A stretch of DNA of 64,000 bases from Andreprevotia lacus DSM 23236 (GTDB taxonomy: Bacteria; Pseudomonadota; Gammaproteobacteria; Burkholderiales; Chitinibacteraceae): NCBI RefSeq assembly GCF_900176275.1, contig NZ_FWXD01000006.1, positions 47,580-111,579 of the forward strand, written 5' to 3'. Numbering within the stretch: position 1 is the first letter of the stretch; each line of letters starts with the position of its first letter. The position numbers were made by a program, and so were the translations under genes. Below the pieces are notes generated by a model that ran no database searches, was not told the origin of the DNA, and saw only the letters and a program-made list of their open reading frames with translations. Shown here piece by piece: positions 1 to 8,603 of this stretch.

Positions 1-1351
1 CAGCCACGTCGCAGCTGGCGATGATCGCGTACTGCGGGCTGGTCGAGGTGTGCATCAGATAGGCTTCGTTGAAGATGTCGCGGTCGAGCTTGTTGTCCTC
101 GGCATCCTGCACCAGGATTTGCGAGGCTTGGCTCAGACCGGCCAGCAGCTTGTGCGTGGACTGGGTGGAGAACACCATCGAGTCCTTGCAGCGCGGGCGG
201 CCTTCGCCAATGGCGTGGTAATCGCCGTAGAAATCGTGGAAGGCAGCGTGTGGCAGCCAGGCTTCGTCAAAGTGCAGCGTTTCAATCTTGCCATCCAGCA
301 GGCCCTTGATCTCCTCGACGTTGTACATGATGCCGTCGTAAGTCGATTGGGTGATGGTGAGCACGCGCGGCTTCACATCCGGGTTGGCTTCCAGCTTTTC
401 GCGGCAGAAGGGGTTGGCCAGCATCTTTTTGCGTATGCTTTCCGGCTCGAATTCGCTGCGCGGAATCGGGCCGATGATGCCGTAGTGGTTGCGTGTGGGC
501 GACAGGAAAATCGGCACCGCGCCGGTCATCATGATCGCGTGCAGGATGGATTTGTGGCAGTTGCGGTCCACCACAACGATATCGCCCGGCGCCACGGTCG
601 AGTTCCAGACGATCTTGTTCGAGGTTGACGTACCGTTGGTGACGAAGAACAGGTGATCGGCATTGAAAATGCGTGCCGCATTGCGCTCCGACGCCGCGAC
701 CGGGCCGGTGTGGTCAAGCAACTGGCCCAGTTCGTCCACCGAGTTGCACACGTCGGCGCGCAACATGTTCTCGCCAAAGAACTGGTGGAACATCTGGCCT
801 ACCGGCGACTTCAGGAAGGCGACGCCACCCGAGTGACCCGGGCAGTGCCACGAGTACGAGCCATCTTGCGCGTAGTGCGTGAGCGCGCGGAAGAAGGGCG
901 GGGCAAGGGTATCGAGATAGCTCTTGGATTCGCGAATGATATGGCGCGCCACGAATTCCGGCGTGTCTTCGTGCATGTGGATGAAACCATGCAGCTCGCG
1001 CAGGATGTCGTTGGGGATATGACGCGCGGTGCGTGTTTCGCCATACAGATAAATCGGGATATCCGGGTTGCGGCGGCGGATTTCAGCCACGAAGGTGCGC
1101 AGGCTGGTCAGCGCGTCTTTAGTTTCTTCCGGCGTACCGCCGCCGAATTCCTCATCGTCGATGGACAGGATGAAACCGGCCGCCCGGCTTTGCTGCTGGG
1201 CGAACGAGGTCAGATCGCCATAGCTCGTATAACCGATGACATCCATGCCCTCGGCCTCGATGGCCGCTGCCAGTTCACGGATACCCGAGCCGCTGGTGTT
1301 CTCGGAACGAAAATCCTCGTCGATGATGACGATGGGGAAGTAGAAACGCAT
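1..1351 (-). CDS. Orn/Lys/Arg decarboxylase (5' part, runs off the left edge)
   Basis: PLP-dependent basic amino acid decarboxylase of the Orn/Lys/Arg class I family, cytoplasmic, producing a polyamine or agmatine and consuming protons. The first 450 codons are present; family members have about 750. After an N-terminal receiver-like wing domain (MRFYFPIVIIDED...) comes the decarboxylase core, with FVTNGTSTSNK, HFDEAW and the Schiff-base lysine in STHK (K401). The start at 1351 has a GGAAAGGA ribosome site just upstream. The substrate (arginine, lysine or ornithine) cannot be decided from this part. Recognised by conserved motifs; the 3' end is outside the window. Confidence 0.9.
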   Translation of the reverse strand, partial: MRFYFPIVIIDEDFRSENTSGSGIRELAAAIEAEGMDVIGYTSYGDLTSFAQQQSRAAGFILSIDDEEFGGGTPEETKDALTSLRTFVAEIRRRNPDIPIYLYGETRTARHIPNDILRELHGFIHMHEDTPEFVARHIIRESKSYLDTLAPPFFRALTHYAQDGSYSWHCPGHSGGVAFLKSPVGQMFHQFFGENMLRADVCNSVDELGQLLDHTGPVAASERNAARIFNADHLFFVTNGTSTSNKIVWNSTVAPGDIVVVDRNCHKSILHAIMMTGAVPIFLSPTRNHYGIIGPIPRSEFEPESIRKKMLANPFCREKLEANPDVKPRVLTITQSTYDGIMYNVEEIKGLLDGKIETLHFDEAWLPHAAFHDFYGDYHAIGEGRPRCKDSMVFSTQSTHKLLAGLSQASQILVQDAEDNKLDRDIFNEAYLMHTSTSPQYAIIASCDVA

Positions 1352-1506
1352 GAGCGTGGTCCTTTCCAGAAAAGATGAAGGAAAGGGAGCGCGGTACCTC
1401 TGGCAGCGCGTCGCCACGCTGTTACCGGCCTTGGACGTCCCGGAAAAGCGCGTAGTTTATACGCTTTACGCTGCAAGACAATTAAAAACCCGCCCATGCG
1501 GCAAGG

Positions 1507-1950
1507 TCATGGGGAAATCAGTGTATTCAACGAAACGCTTTGCGTTGCGCTGCTATCCTGGCCGGCCCAAGTCGTTGTAATGGTCACTTGTTTCACGATA
1601 TTGCTTGTGGGGGTCCCGGTCGGGGCAGGGCACGTCAGCGTGGTGGCATCGCAGGTAGCAACTGCGCAGCTGAAACTATACGTTGCGACCGTTCCGGTAG
1701 CAGAACTGCTGACACAATTGGTGCCCCCGGCACTGATGTTGTTGAACGCCATGTTGCGAATAATGTCGAGCTTGGCTTGCGCCTGCTCGGTTGCTTCGGC
1801 CCGTTGACGACTGATGGAGCCCGCAATCGTAATCTGGCTTTGCAGCTTGGAGAGCGCGAGCAGCCCGAACGACACAACCAGCAGTGTCACCATGACCTCA
1901 ATCATGGTAACGCCGGCTTGATGCTGAAATCTCTTGTATGCGTTCATCAT
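1507..1950 (-). CDS. pilV: Type IV pilus modification protein PilV (minor pilin)
   Basis: 147 aa minor pilin. Residues 1-14 are a short basic leader ending in Gly (QHQAG), followed by VTMIEVMVTLLVVSFG, the type III N-methylation/cleavage site with Glu at +5 and the hydrophobic pilin helix. Two cysteine-containing stretches in the C-terminal half may form disulfides. It is the last of five genes read leftward; its ATG overlaps the TGA of the PilX-like gene by one base, and a second ATG lies 3 nt on. PilV normally helps prime type IV pilus assembly at the inner membrane and sits at the pilus tip. Confidence 0.85.
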   Translation of the reverse strand: MMNAYKRFQHQAGVTMIEVMVTLLVVSFGLLALSKLQSQITIAGSISRQRAEATEQAQAKLDIIRNMAFNNISAGGTNCVSSSATGTVATYSFSCAVATCDATTLTCPAPTGTPTSNIVKQVTITTTWAGQDSSATQSVSLNTLISP

Positions 1951-3365
1951 CAGTTGGTCAATACAGCGTTGAGGTAGTCACGGATGCCTGTAATGGCTGG
2001 GGTGCTGATGGTCGGTGTAGCGCTGCCATTATTGGCATGGCGAATTTTATAAGCATTTACACTTGGATTGACGTTCAAGGTGCCATAAATTTCCATATTG
2101 CCTTCAACAGCAAATACACCAGCCGTAGCAATGGTTGGCCCACCGGTACCATCCGTATTGCCCAGCGTGAAATTGCCGCTCACATAAATAAATGTATCTG
2201 CCAGACGGGAGCTGTCCGAGGTGCCGCCGGTGATTTGCAGGTTGCCGTCTACTATCAGCGATTTATTGCTGTATGTATTGGTCAATGCAGCAAAGTCGGA
2301 TGCGCTGTACGTCCCACCGCTGATAATGACCGTGTTGCCGTCGCTCGAGACTCGCGGATTGCCGCCTCCGCTGAAAGTCGACGAAACATAGCTGGATTTG
2401 CCCTGGCCAAAGTAGGTCGAAAAGAATGCGTCTTGCGTCTTGGTGCCTGCAACGCTGGCTGGGCCACTGTTGGTATAGGTGCCGCCGACTGGTGTATAGC
2501 CATAACGATAGCCGGCATTGGTGCCGGTGGCAGCCTGTTGCGCGGTAACCTGGGTCCAGTTCATTTTGAAGGGCCACCAACTCTGCACATCGCCCTTCGA
2601 TATGGTATCACCGACCGAAATCCCCTTGCTTTGATCTGCAGAAAAAGCAGGGTCGTAAGCGGCGATGTCATTTTGTGCCAACTGCGTGATATCAATATTG
2701 ACGCTGCTGTCGTAGTAGCGCAGGTTGCCGTTGATGGCAAAGAAGCTGCCTGAGCCAGAGCCCCCGCCGCCTGGCGTCACGTCATAGGAAATATCGGCAA
2801 TCGAATACGCCGTTTCGGCTCCATTGTCTGCTCGGCCAATTGAAACAATGCGAATTTTGGACGACCATTTGCCGCTGGACAGGGTTGGGCCAGTGATTTG
2901 CGCAGTGCCTACCATATAGGATTGACCGCTGATGGTGCCGCAAATGGCCGGGGTCTTGCTGGTGCCAGAACCGCTTAGCGCACAACTATTGCTCATTGCC
3001 CCGGCAGGAAACGTTGCGGGCACACCTACCAGGGTCGGATCGATGTCAGTCACGCTGCCAGCAGTCACGCTCGCATTGTAGCTGCTCTTGACGCCGTAAT
3101 TGTTGGCTTGATCCATCCAGGCCAGATTGTTGAAGGTGTTGCTGGCTGCGTTGACCTTGAAGTTGGCAATAAAAGTCTGCAAACCGGCATCTGCTGCCAT
3201 TTTTGCTTGCGAGTTATAGGTGATGTTGTTATTGGTCTGTTGTTCGAGGAATGCCGAATGATTCGATGCGAACATACCCAAAGAGAGCACGAACAACAAC
3301 ATGACACTGGTTGTGAGTGTTGCTGCACCTTGTTGGGTGCGCATGATTTTCTTAAAAGGGAACAT
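1950..3365 (-). CDS. PilX-like pilus assembly protein with long C-terminal domain
   Basis: 471 aa. The N-terminus (QQGAATLTTSVMLLFVLSLG) resembles PilX_N: a hydrophobic helix after a Gly-Ala-Ala start, lacking the +5 Glu of ordinary pilins. Classical PilX proteins are about 170-200 aa; this one adds some 300 residues rich in Ser, Thr, Gly and Asn, with short repeating strands such as SLIVDGNLQITGG and AVEGNMEIYGTLNVN that look like a beta-solenoid. It overlaps pilW by 14 nt; an internal ATG 21 nt in (MRTQQG) is the alternative start. The gene is more A+T rich than its surroundings. Assignment to PilX rests on the N-terminus and position; the C-terminal domain is not recognised. Confidence 0.65.
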   Translation of the reverse strand: MFPFKKIMRTQQGAATLTTSVMLLFVLSLGMFASNHSAFLEQQTNNNITYNSQAKMAADAGLQTFIANFKVNAASNTFNNLAWMDQANNYGVKSSYNASVTAGSVTDIDPTLVGVPATFPAGAMSNSCALSGSGTSKTPAICGTISGQSYMVGTAQITGPTLSSGKWSSKIRIVSIGRADNGAETAYSIADISYDVTPGGGGSGSGSFFAINGNLRYYDSSVNIDITQLAQNDIAAYDPAFSADQSKGISVGDTISKGDVQSWWPFKMNWTQVTAQQAATGTNAGYRYGYTPVGGTYTNSGPASVAGTKTQDAFFSTYFGQGKSSYVSSTFSGGGNPRVSSDGNTVIISGGTYSASDFAALTNTYSNKSLIVDGNLQITGGTSDSSRLADTFIYVSGNFTLGNTDGTGGPTIATAGVFAVEGNMEIYGTLNVNPSVNAYKIRHANNGSATPTISTPAITGIRDYLNAVLTN

Positions 3366-4011
3366 AGGGCGAGCTCACAATAAAACTGGCGGTGCGGCTG
3401 ATTTGTGTATCTTTAGTCGACGTGCCGGTCATGGTGATGGACAAAAAGGGTTGTTTGTAATCCACGCTATTCAGACGTGTAATTGACCAGCTGACATTCA
3501 TGTTGTCGCGAGCCGGGTCGATCAAGGTGCTCCAGTTTGCACACGCCGGGCCACTGCCTCCTGGTGTTGCGCAGGCGTTGCACAAGTTAGCTTTGTTGGT
3601 GTCCCAGTCATATTTGGTGGCGTTGCAGCCCGCAACTGCGTCATTGCGGGACAACATCAAGAGCCGGCCGCTGGACATTTTGAAACCAGACAAATGAACA
3701 GTGCATCCTTGGGCATCTGTTCGATATGGGTAAGCAACGCATTCGGAGCCAGCAGTTAAATCTACATTGCTTGCAAATGTATCCAGCGAGTTCAACGTTA
3801 CTCCTGCGCGACGTCCATCCTGTTGCAGCAATTGAGCAATCGTCGATATGTCCCGGTTCAGTTGCCCGCCGCGCTGCGTGCTTAGCAAAGAGCGATAGGA
3901 GCTGAGAAAAAATGAGGAAATGGCCAGCACGACCAAGCTGCCCACGGCAAGCGCGACCAGCAGTTCAATCAGGGTAAAGCCGCGTGCGCGGGTGGTATTG
4001 CGCATCAGCAT
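3352..4011 (-). CDS. pilW: Type IV pilus assembly protein PilW (minor pilin)
   Basis: 219 aa protein with a prepilin signature, RGFTLIELLVALAVGSLVVLA, at residues 9-29: cleavage after Gly, then Phe, with Glu at +5. The rest is a Cys-containing globular domain with the N-terminal RGGQLNRDISTIAQLLQQDGRRAG stretch seen in PilW proteins (quoted region residues 41-64). It overlaps fimT by 7 nt upstream and the PilX-like gene by 14 nt downstream, so the operon is translationally coupled. PilW is shorter here than in Pseudomonas. Expected role: minor pilin in the tip complex priming type IV pili. Confidence 0.8.
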   Translation of the reverse strand: MLMRNTTRARGFTLIELLVALAVGSLVVLAISSFFLSSYRSLLSTQRGGQLNRDISTIAQLLQQDGRRAGVTLNSLDTFASNVDLTAGSECVAYPYRTDAQGCTVHLSGFKMSSGRLLMLSRNDAVAGCNATKYDWDTNKANLCNACATPGGSGPACANWSTLIDPARDNMNVSWSITRLNSVDYKQPFLSITMTGTSTKDTQISRTASFIVSSPYVPF

Positions 4012-4583
4012 GCAGACACTCCAGAAATGGACGTACTACCGGAAGGGACGCACAGCGAAGCGCGGCCAAGCGGTGATACGGATAGCCGTACGGTGTAATT
4101 GGTAGAAAGCAGATCCACGCTGAGTGTGTTGGTGACGCTGGAATCGCTAGCTGTCCACACGCCCCGCGTTGGGTCAATAAAGCTGTTGTTGAGCAGCGTA
4201 CTGGCGTTGCTGAATGAAACGGCGCGCAATTGATCACTGTTTACTGATGAAACCACTGCTGTTGCAGTTGGCACCGCAGTGCCGCTGCATGCTGTCAGCG
4301 CACTGCTGCTCCGATAAGCCCAAATACCCCACTGCGTGCCATTGGGGGCAATATAACGTATGCAGACGCGCGTATTCTGCGCAATGGCATCACTGCGTGC
4401 ATTGGCAAAAGTCGTGGCGAGTTTGTTTCCTGTACTGACCAATCGCCAGCGCTCGATCATCTTTGAAAAAGAGGGCAGCGCAATAACTGCCAAAATACCA
4501 ACAACCGACAAAACGACAAGCAGCTCGATCAGGGTAAAGGCGGTCTGCTTTTTAAGCGGGTTTGAAAAAGTCATGTTTCTCAT
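4005..4583 (-). CDS. fimT: FimT/GspH-type minor pilin
   Basis: 192 aa. After a short basic leader comes TAFTLIELLVVLSVVGILAV, a prepilin signal with Glu at +5, then the conserved SFSKMIERWRLVSTGNKLATTF helix of GspH/FimT (quoted run residues about 34-55). Two Cys in the last 20 residues probably form the C-terminal disulfide. The start chosen at 4583 overlaps the upstream pilin stop as TAATG; an ATG at 4574 (MTFSN) is also possible. A longer upstream frame exists but would run through the pilin gene. FimT/FimU proteins are minor pilins, some of which bind DNA during natural transformation. Confidence 0.8.
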   Translation of the reverse strand: MRNMTFSNPLKKQTAFTLIELLVVLSVVGILAVIALPSFSKMIERWRLVSTGNKLATTFANARSDAIAQNTRVCIRYIAPNGTQWGIWAYRSSSALTACSGTAVPTATAVVSSVNSDQLRAVSFSNASTLLNNSFIDPTRGVWTASDSSVTNTLSVDLLSTNYTVRLSVSPLGRASLCVPSGSTSISGVSAC

Positions 4584-5062
4584 TACCGTGCCCAACAAGC
4601 GCTGGAGCTGCTTGCTACCGGGATCTGATAGACCTGGGAATTCAAGATGCCCAGACTGAGCGTGGTGCAACCCGTATCTTTTTGTTGCGATTTGCTGGAT
4701 ACGGCAGTTGCAGTGACGCAATATGCATTGCCGCTGGCGCTGCCACTGCATGTGCTGCCATCAAAGCCTGAAACGGCAATCGTGTAGTAGCCACTGTCAG
4801 ACGTTCCTGCAATTGAATTGTCAGCGCTGCTGAGTGAACTGAGGGTGGCGTAGCTGGTATTGTTGGCCCTGTATTTGGCCTGCGCTTGTTGAACGCGCGT
4901 CAGCATTGTGACGGCATCGGCACGGCGTCCTTTGCGGACATAGTTGCTATAGCTTGGAATTGCTACCAGCGCCAAAATTGCAACGATGACCCCCGCAATC
5001 AGTAGCTCGATCAGGGTAAAGCCGGCTGTTTTGGAAATGGATTGGCGGGATGTCGGCAACAT
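4583..5062 (-). CDS. pilE: PilE-like type IV pilin
   Basis: 159 aa pilin opening the five-gene operon. Residues 12-31 (GFTLIELLIAGVIVAILALV) are a canonical prepilin peptidase site and hydrophobic helix; next come YSNYVRKGRRADAVTMLTRVQQAQ and NTSYATLSSL, typical of the PilE minor-pilin group that follows pilY1 in other bacteria (quoted run residues 39-62). Two Cys pairs lie in the C-terminal half. Processing by PilD and assembly into type IV pili are expected. Major and minor pilins are hard to tell apart; the operon with FimT, PilW, PilX and PilV favours a minor pilin. No terminator was seen in the 124 bp before it. Confidence 0.8.
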   Translation of the reverse strand: MLPTSRQSISKTAGFTLIELLIAGVIVAILALVAIPSYSNYVRKGRRADAVTMLTRVQQAQAKYRANNTSYATLSSLSSADNSIAGTSDSGYYTIAVSGFDGSTCSGSASGNAYCVTATAVSSKSQQKDTGCTTLSLGILNSQVYQIPVASSSSACWAR

Positions 5063-5186
5063 GTTGTTCTATTCCTTGGACGCCTGCATGGTAAGGTTGG
5101 CCTGTTTGCCGTGGCAATACCAATTGCTGCTTGATTGAAGAGCGGTCAACTGAGCCGACAGCCGGTAGTTGCATGTTGCGTACAAC

Positions 5187-6161
5187 TCAGTTCTCAAGTC
5201 TTCCGTGCGCTGCACGGCTGACCCTGTCTTGTACGGCGAGCCACGCTGCTTGGGCTGGTGTGGCTTCCAGCAAGAGCGTATCAAACCCTTGTGTATCGAA
5301 TTCGCGCAGCGTGGCATACAGCGTTCGGGCGTAGCCTACCGGGTCGCCGGGGAGTTGATGGTGGGGCTGAGCGGGCAGGGCGTCAGACCAGTTTTGATGG
5401 TGGAGTAATACCACTTTCTCGCCAGCTTGTTCGCGGCTGGCTGCTTCGGCGAGCAGTTGTTCAAAGCTGCCGGTAATCAGCCGTGTGCGGGGTGCGTAGT
5501 GGCTATCCAGCAGGCCCGAGGTGCGGATGCCCGCGGATTTGGCCTTGGTGTGGTGTTCCAGTTCTTGCCCCAGAACAGCTTCGATGGCCTCGCGCGGCAC
5601 GCCGCCTGGGCGCAGCAGTTTGGGGCGCTCGCCGATCAGGCTGACGATGGTGGATTCAACGCCGACCAGACAGGGGCCGCCATCAAGGACGAGCCTCAGG
5701 CGTGCGCCAAATTCATCTGCAACGTGTTGTGCCGTGGTGGGGCTCACATGCCCAAACTGGTTGGCAGATGGGGCGGCCAGCCCGCCGCCAAATCGCTGCA
5801 GCAATTCCTGAGTGACCGGATGCGACGGTGCGCGCAGGCCTACCGTGTCTTGCCCGCCGGTAACGGCATCAGGCACATGGGGCTGGCGTGGCAGGATGAG
5901 GGTGAGCGGGCCGGGCCAGAAAGCCTCGGCCAGTTGCCACGCTGCAGCGGGGATATCCTTTGCCCAGTCCTGCAGTTGTGCGGCACCAGCAATGTGGATA
6001 ATGACCGGGTGATCCGCCGGGCGGCCCTTGAGCGCGAATATTCTGGCTACTGCAGCCGGGTTGGCAGCATCGGCAGCAAGGCCGTAAACGGTTTCGGTGG
6101 GGATGCCGACGAGCTCGCCGGCGCGCAGCAGGTCGAGGGCTTGTTCGATGGGCGAGGACAT
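5187..6161 (-). CDS. L-threonylcarbamoyladenylate synthase, Sua5 type
   Basis: 324 aa enzyme making threonylcarbamoyl-AMP from Thr, bicarbonate and ATP for t6A37 modification of ANN-decoding tRNAs. The N-terminal YrdC/Sua5 domain (about 1-200) shows GIPTETVYGLAADA and KGRPADHPVIIHI; the linker has LRPGGV, and the C-terminal Sua5 domain (about 215-320) begins after SAGIRTSGLLDSHYAP. The length separates it from the roughly 190-aa TsaC form. It is a single gene on the minus strand between the pilin operon and a CRP-like regulator. A 24-bp inverted repeat lies just upstream of the start. Confidence 0.92.
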   Translation of the reverse strand: MSSPIEQALDLLRAGELVGIPTETVYGLAADAANPAAVARIFALKGRPADHPVIIHIAGAAQLQDWAKDIPAAAWQLAEAFWPGPLTLILPRQPHVPDAVTGGQDTVGLRAPSHPVTQELLQRFGGGLAAPSANQFGHVSPTTAQHVADEFGARLRLVLDGGPCLVGVESTIVSLIGERPKLLRPGGVPREAIEAVLGQELEHHTKAKSAGIRTSGLLDSHYAPRTRLITGSFEQLLAEAASREQAGEKVVLLHHQNWSDALPAQPHHQLPGDPVGYARTLYATLREFDTQGFDTLLLEATPAQAAWLAVQDRVSRAAHGRLEN

Positions 6162-6170
6162 GACAGAAAA

Positions 6171-6194
6171 ATACTGCTATCAAAACAGCAGTAT
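6171..6194. repeat. Inverted repeat upstream of the Sua5 gene
   Basis: ATACTGCT / AGCAGTAT, two exact 8-bp arms separated by 8 nt, 10 bp upstream of the Sua5 gene's ATG. It could be an operator or an mRNA 5' hairpin near the ribosome site. No T-tract follows, so it is not a terminator. Function unknown. Confidence 0.4.
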
Positions 6195-6341
6195 AGCGGT
6201 AACAAATTCATGCGGGAATGACATTCTTACACCCGCTTGGCGTGATATTGCCAACAGTCTGCGGCTGCGGCGTGTGCGACGGCGTGGGGCTGGGGGATCG
6301 GCCAGGTCCGATGCGTGTGGCCTGACCGATCAATGCGTGGC

Positions 6342-7010
6342 TCAGAAGCGTTCCGGCAGCTTCTGCAGAATGATGATCTGCTTGTTTTCCAGTTTGACGT
6401 AGCCGCCAAACACCAGCTCCTTGAGGATGCGGGCGATCATTTCGCGCGAGGAGCCCACGCGGTCGGCAATGGCCTGCTGGGTGAGTGGCTCGGCGATGAT
6501 CCAGTGGTCTTCGTGCTCGCTGCAGATGCTTTCGAACAGGGCGCGCACGCGGCCGTAAACGTCGAGCAGGGCCAGGTTTTTCACGGTCAGCGACAGTTTG
6601 CGTACCATGCGCGCCAGGTTGAGGATGACCTTGTCCTTGAGAGCAGGGTAGGCATCCAGCGCAGTGCGGAAATCCGCCTTGTTGAACATCAGGAAGGTGG
6701 AGTCGTCATCCACCTGTACCGACCAGCCGCGCGGCTCGTCGTCGAGCAGCGACAGCTCGCCGAATACGTCTCCGGGTTCGCCGATCAGGAAAACGAACTC
6801 CTTGCCCTGGTTGTCACTGGCAAACGAGCGGGTGCGTCCTTCCAGCAGCAGGTACATGGCTTCGCCCGGATCGCTTTCGCGGAACAGGAAGGCGCCCTTG
6901 GGCAGTTGGCGGCGAATGGCCGCCTCCATCACGACATCAAGGTCATCGGGCGAAAAACCTTCAAAAACCGGTAACCCGGCCAGGAATGCCTTGGTGGCTT
7001 GTGCATCCAT
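6342..7010 (-). CDS. CRP/FNR-family transcriptional regulator
   Basis: 222 aa cytoplasmic DNA-binding protein. An N-terminal cyclic-nucleotide-binding fold (about 12-130) has KGAFLFRESDPGEAMYLLLEG and GDVFGELSLLDDEPR (residues about 38-58 and 83-97), where CRP has its cAMP pocket GE(L/I)xxxxxxxR(S/T); here Arg is followed by Gly. The C-terminal winged helix-turn-helix (about 150-215) has TQQAIADRVGSSREMIARIL. No FNR-type N-terminal cysteines are seen, so oxygen sensing by an Fe-S cluster is unlikely. Monocistronic or followed by nothing obvious on its strand before the Sua5 gene. Its effector cannot be told from sequence alone. Confidence 0.85.
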   Translation of the reverse strand: MDAQATKAFLAGLPVFEGFSPDDLDVVMEAAIRRQLPKGAFLFRESDPGEAMYLLLEGRTRSFASDNQGKEFVFLIGEPGDVFGELSLLDDEPRGWSVQVDDDSTFLMFNKADFRTALDAYPALKDKVILNLARMVRKLSLTVKNLALLDVYGRVRALFESICSEHEDHWIIAEPLTQQAIADRVGSSREMIARILKELVFGGYVKLENKQIIILQKLPERF

Positions 7011-7034
7011 ACAGCGTGCGTCCTTTGTGAAGTA

Positions 7035-7430
7035 TCATTCCGTTTTGGCGTGTGCCGGCGCAGAGGCATGATCTTTTTCTGCCGTGTCGCCGCCTTCGCC
7101 TTCTTCTGTCGGTGCGGCAATGTTCGCCGCTGCCTTGGGTATCGCGCTTGTGGCCGGCAAATCGGGTGGTGGTGGCACCACATCGAGCTTCTTGGCCAGC
7201 ATGTATTCGTTCATTTCCTTCCAGCCGGCAAAGATGTCGGCTTTGGCAATGCGCGGGTTGCGCCGGTAGCAATCCTCAAGCGCACGGCCACTGTGCCGGC
7301 AGGCGGCGCCAATGGCCTTGCCATTGGCCTTTTGCTTGTTGAGCACCTCCATGACCTGATCGCAACCGGTCAAGCCGCTGATGGAGATCAGCAGCAGGCA
7401 GGGAATGAGCAGCGTGCGGATAGGCTTCAT
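7035..7430 (-). CDS. Putative lipoprotein of unknown function
   Basis: 131 aa. A signal peptide with lipobox SGLTGC (Cys23) predicts a lipid-anchored periplasmic or outer-membrane protein. The middle section (KAIGAACRHSGRALEDCYRR, then IFAGWKEMNEYM) has two further Cys and looks like a small conserved fold; the C-terminus is Pro/Ala/Glu-rich and probably disordered. It ends 24 bp before the CRP-like gene on the same strand, so the two may be co-transcribed. I do not recognise the family. Confidence 0.7.
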   Translation of the reverse strand: MKPIRTLLIPCLLLISISGLTGCDQVMEVLNKQKANGKAIGAACRHSGRALEDCYRRNPRIAKADIFAGWKEMNEYMLAKKLDVVPPPPDLPATSAIPKAAANIAAPTEEGEGGDTAEKDHASAPAHAKTE

Positions 7431-7473
7431 GGCCTTGGTGCCAATGTAAATAGTCGATGTTTCGATTGTAAGT

Positions 7474-7504
7474 GAAAAAACAGCCCGCCGCAGGCATGCG
7501 GGCC
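7474..7504 (-). terminator. Rho-independent terminator after the Tim44-domain gene
   Basis: On the minus strand GCCCGC and GCGGGC pair around a 9-nt loop and are followed directly by TGTTTTTTC. It lies 17 bp beyond the stop of the Tim44-domain gene and before the lipoprotein gene. Confidence 0.8.
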
Positions 7505-7520
7505 ATGAGTGAGATGGATA

Positions 7521-8525
7521 TCAGGCTTGCTGTATGCCTGCCAGCAGCCAGCGCGGGTCTTCTGCGCGCGGTTTGATGAAGTGCCAGTATTCCTCGAACG
7601 GTGTTGCCGGCGTATTGAGCGATTCGCTCACGCGGCCGAAAAAGCGCGCGCTGGCAAACAGCTTGCCATCGTCGTAGCCAGTATCGGTCAGCTCGACATC
7701 CAGCTGCGGGAACTCGGCCAGATCGCGGTTGGCAGCAATATCGCCCTGCAGCTCGGCAAACAGTTCAGGTGTCAGGTATTTGCGCAGCTCCTCCAGTTGC
7801 TCTGGGCTGTTCATGGCCTGCATGTGCAGGAAGCTGGCGCGGGCCTGGCGCAAGAAGGCGGCTGTCTCTGTACCATCAGCCAGGCGTGCCGGGGCCGCTG
7901 GCAACGCGCCACCAGACTGCGTGGTGTTGCCCATGCGGTAAACACGATCGGGCGACGAGGGTGCTTGCTGCCAGTTGCCGGCGTTGCTTGCCATGCCTTG
8001 CAGGCGAGGTTGGAACTGCTGGCGGCGTTTGAACCACATGAAACCGGCCAGCAACAGGCCACCGATCAGCAGCCAGCTCAGCCAGTTGCTGCTGGATGAG
8101 GCCGGCGTAGCCGGTGCAGCTGCTGCATTGTTGAGTGGCACATCTTCACGGCCTGCTGGCGTTTGTTGTGGGGCTGTATTGACTTGCTGATTCGGCGCAG
8201 CTTGCTCATTGGCGGCCTTGCCCATCATGTAACCGGCCACACCGCCCACGGCAGCGCCAGCGGCGGCACCGGCCAGTATCTTGCCGGTGTTGCTGCGCTG
8301 TGGTTGCTGCGGTGCCCCGTATTGCTGTGGCGTGTTGGCTTGTTGCGAGTAGTGCGGGGCAGCCTGTTGCGGGGCGGGCGCGGCGCGTGTCATTACGCGC
8401 TTGCTGCCGGCAGAGCGGCCACCGCCCAGGCGGCCCGCTTCGGCAAGGAGCGGGCTCAGGGCAACGGCGGTGGCGACAAATGCAATCATCAAACGACTGC
8501 GCGTATGGGCCGGACGAACGGACAT
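7521..8525 (-). CDS. Tim44-like domain membrane protein
   Basis: 334 aa. A cleavable or anchoring N-terminal hydrophobic segment (MIAFVATAVALSPLLAEA) is followed by a Gly/Arg and Gln/Pro-rich low-complexity region (about 30-145), a glycine-zipper stretch (AGAAAGAAVGGVAGYMMG, about 90-107), a transmembrane helix (WLSWLLIGGLLLAGFMWF, about 150-167) and a C-terminal Tim44 domain (about 215-330) ending in EEYWHFIKPRAEDPRWLLAGIQQ. Bacterial Tim44-domain proteins are widespread in betaproteobacteria and are inner-membrane anchored; their role is not settled. Followed by a clear terminator. Confidence 0.85.
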   Translation of the reverse strand: MSVRPAHTRSRLMIAFVATAVALSPLLAEAGRLGGGRSAGSKRVMTRAAPAPQQAAPHYSQQANTPQQYGAPQQPQRSNTGKILAGAAAGAAVGGVAGYMMGKAANEQAAPNQQVNTAPQQTPAGREDVPLNNAAAAPATPASSSSNWLSWLLIGGLLLAGFMWFKRRQQFQPRLQGMASNAGNWQQAPSSPDRVYRMGNTTQSGGALPAAPARLADGTETAAFLRQARASFLHMQAMNSPEQLEELRKYLTPELFAELQGDIAANRDLAEFPQLDVELTDTGYDDGKLFASARFFGRVSESLNTPATPFEEYWHFIKPRAEDPRWLLAGIQQA

Positions 8526-8603
8526 GCGGGGACTTCCTCTTGCGTAGATGCTCCACGCATTAGGAGGGCGTCTGCCGCAGAAGTTCCGGAGCGCGCGTGC
8601 TAT

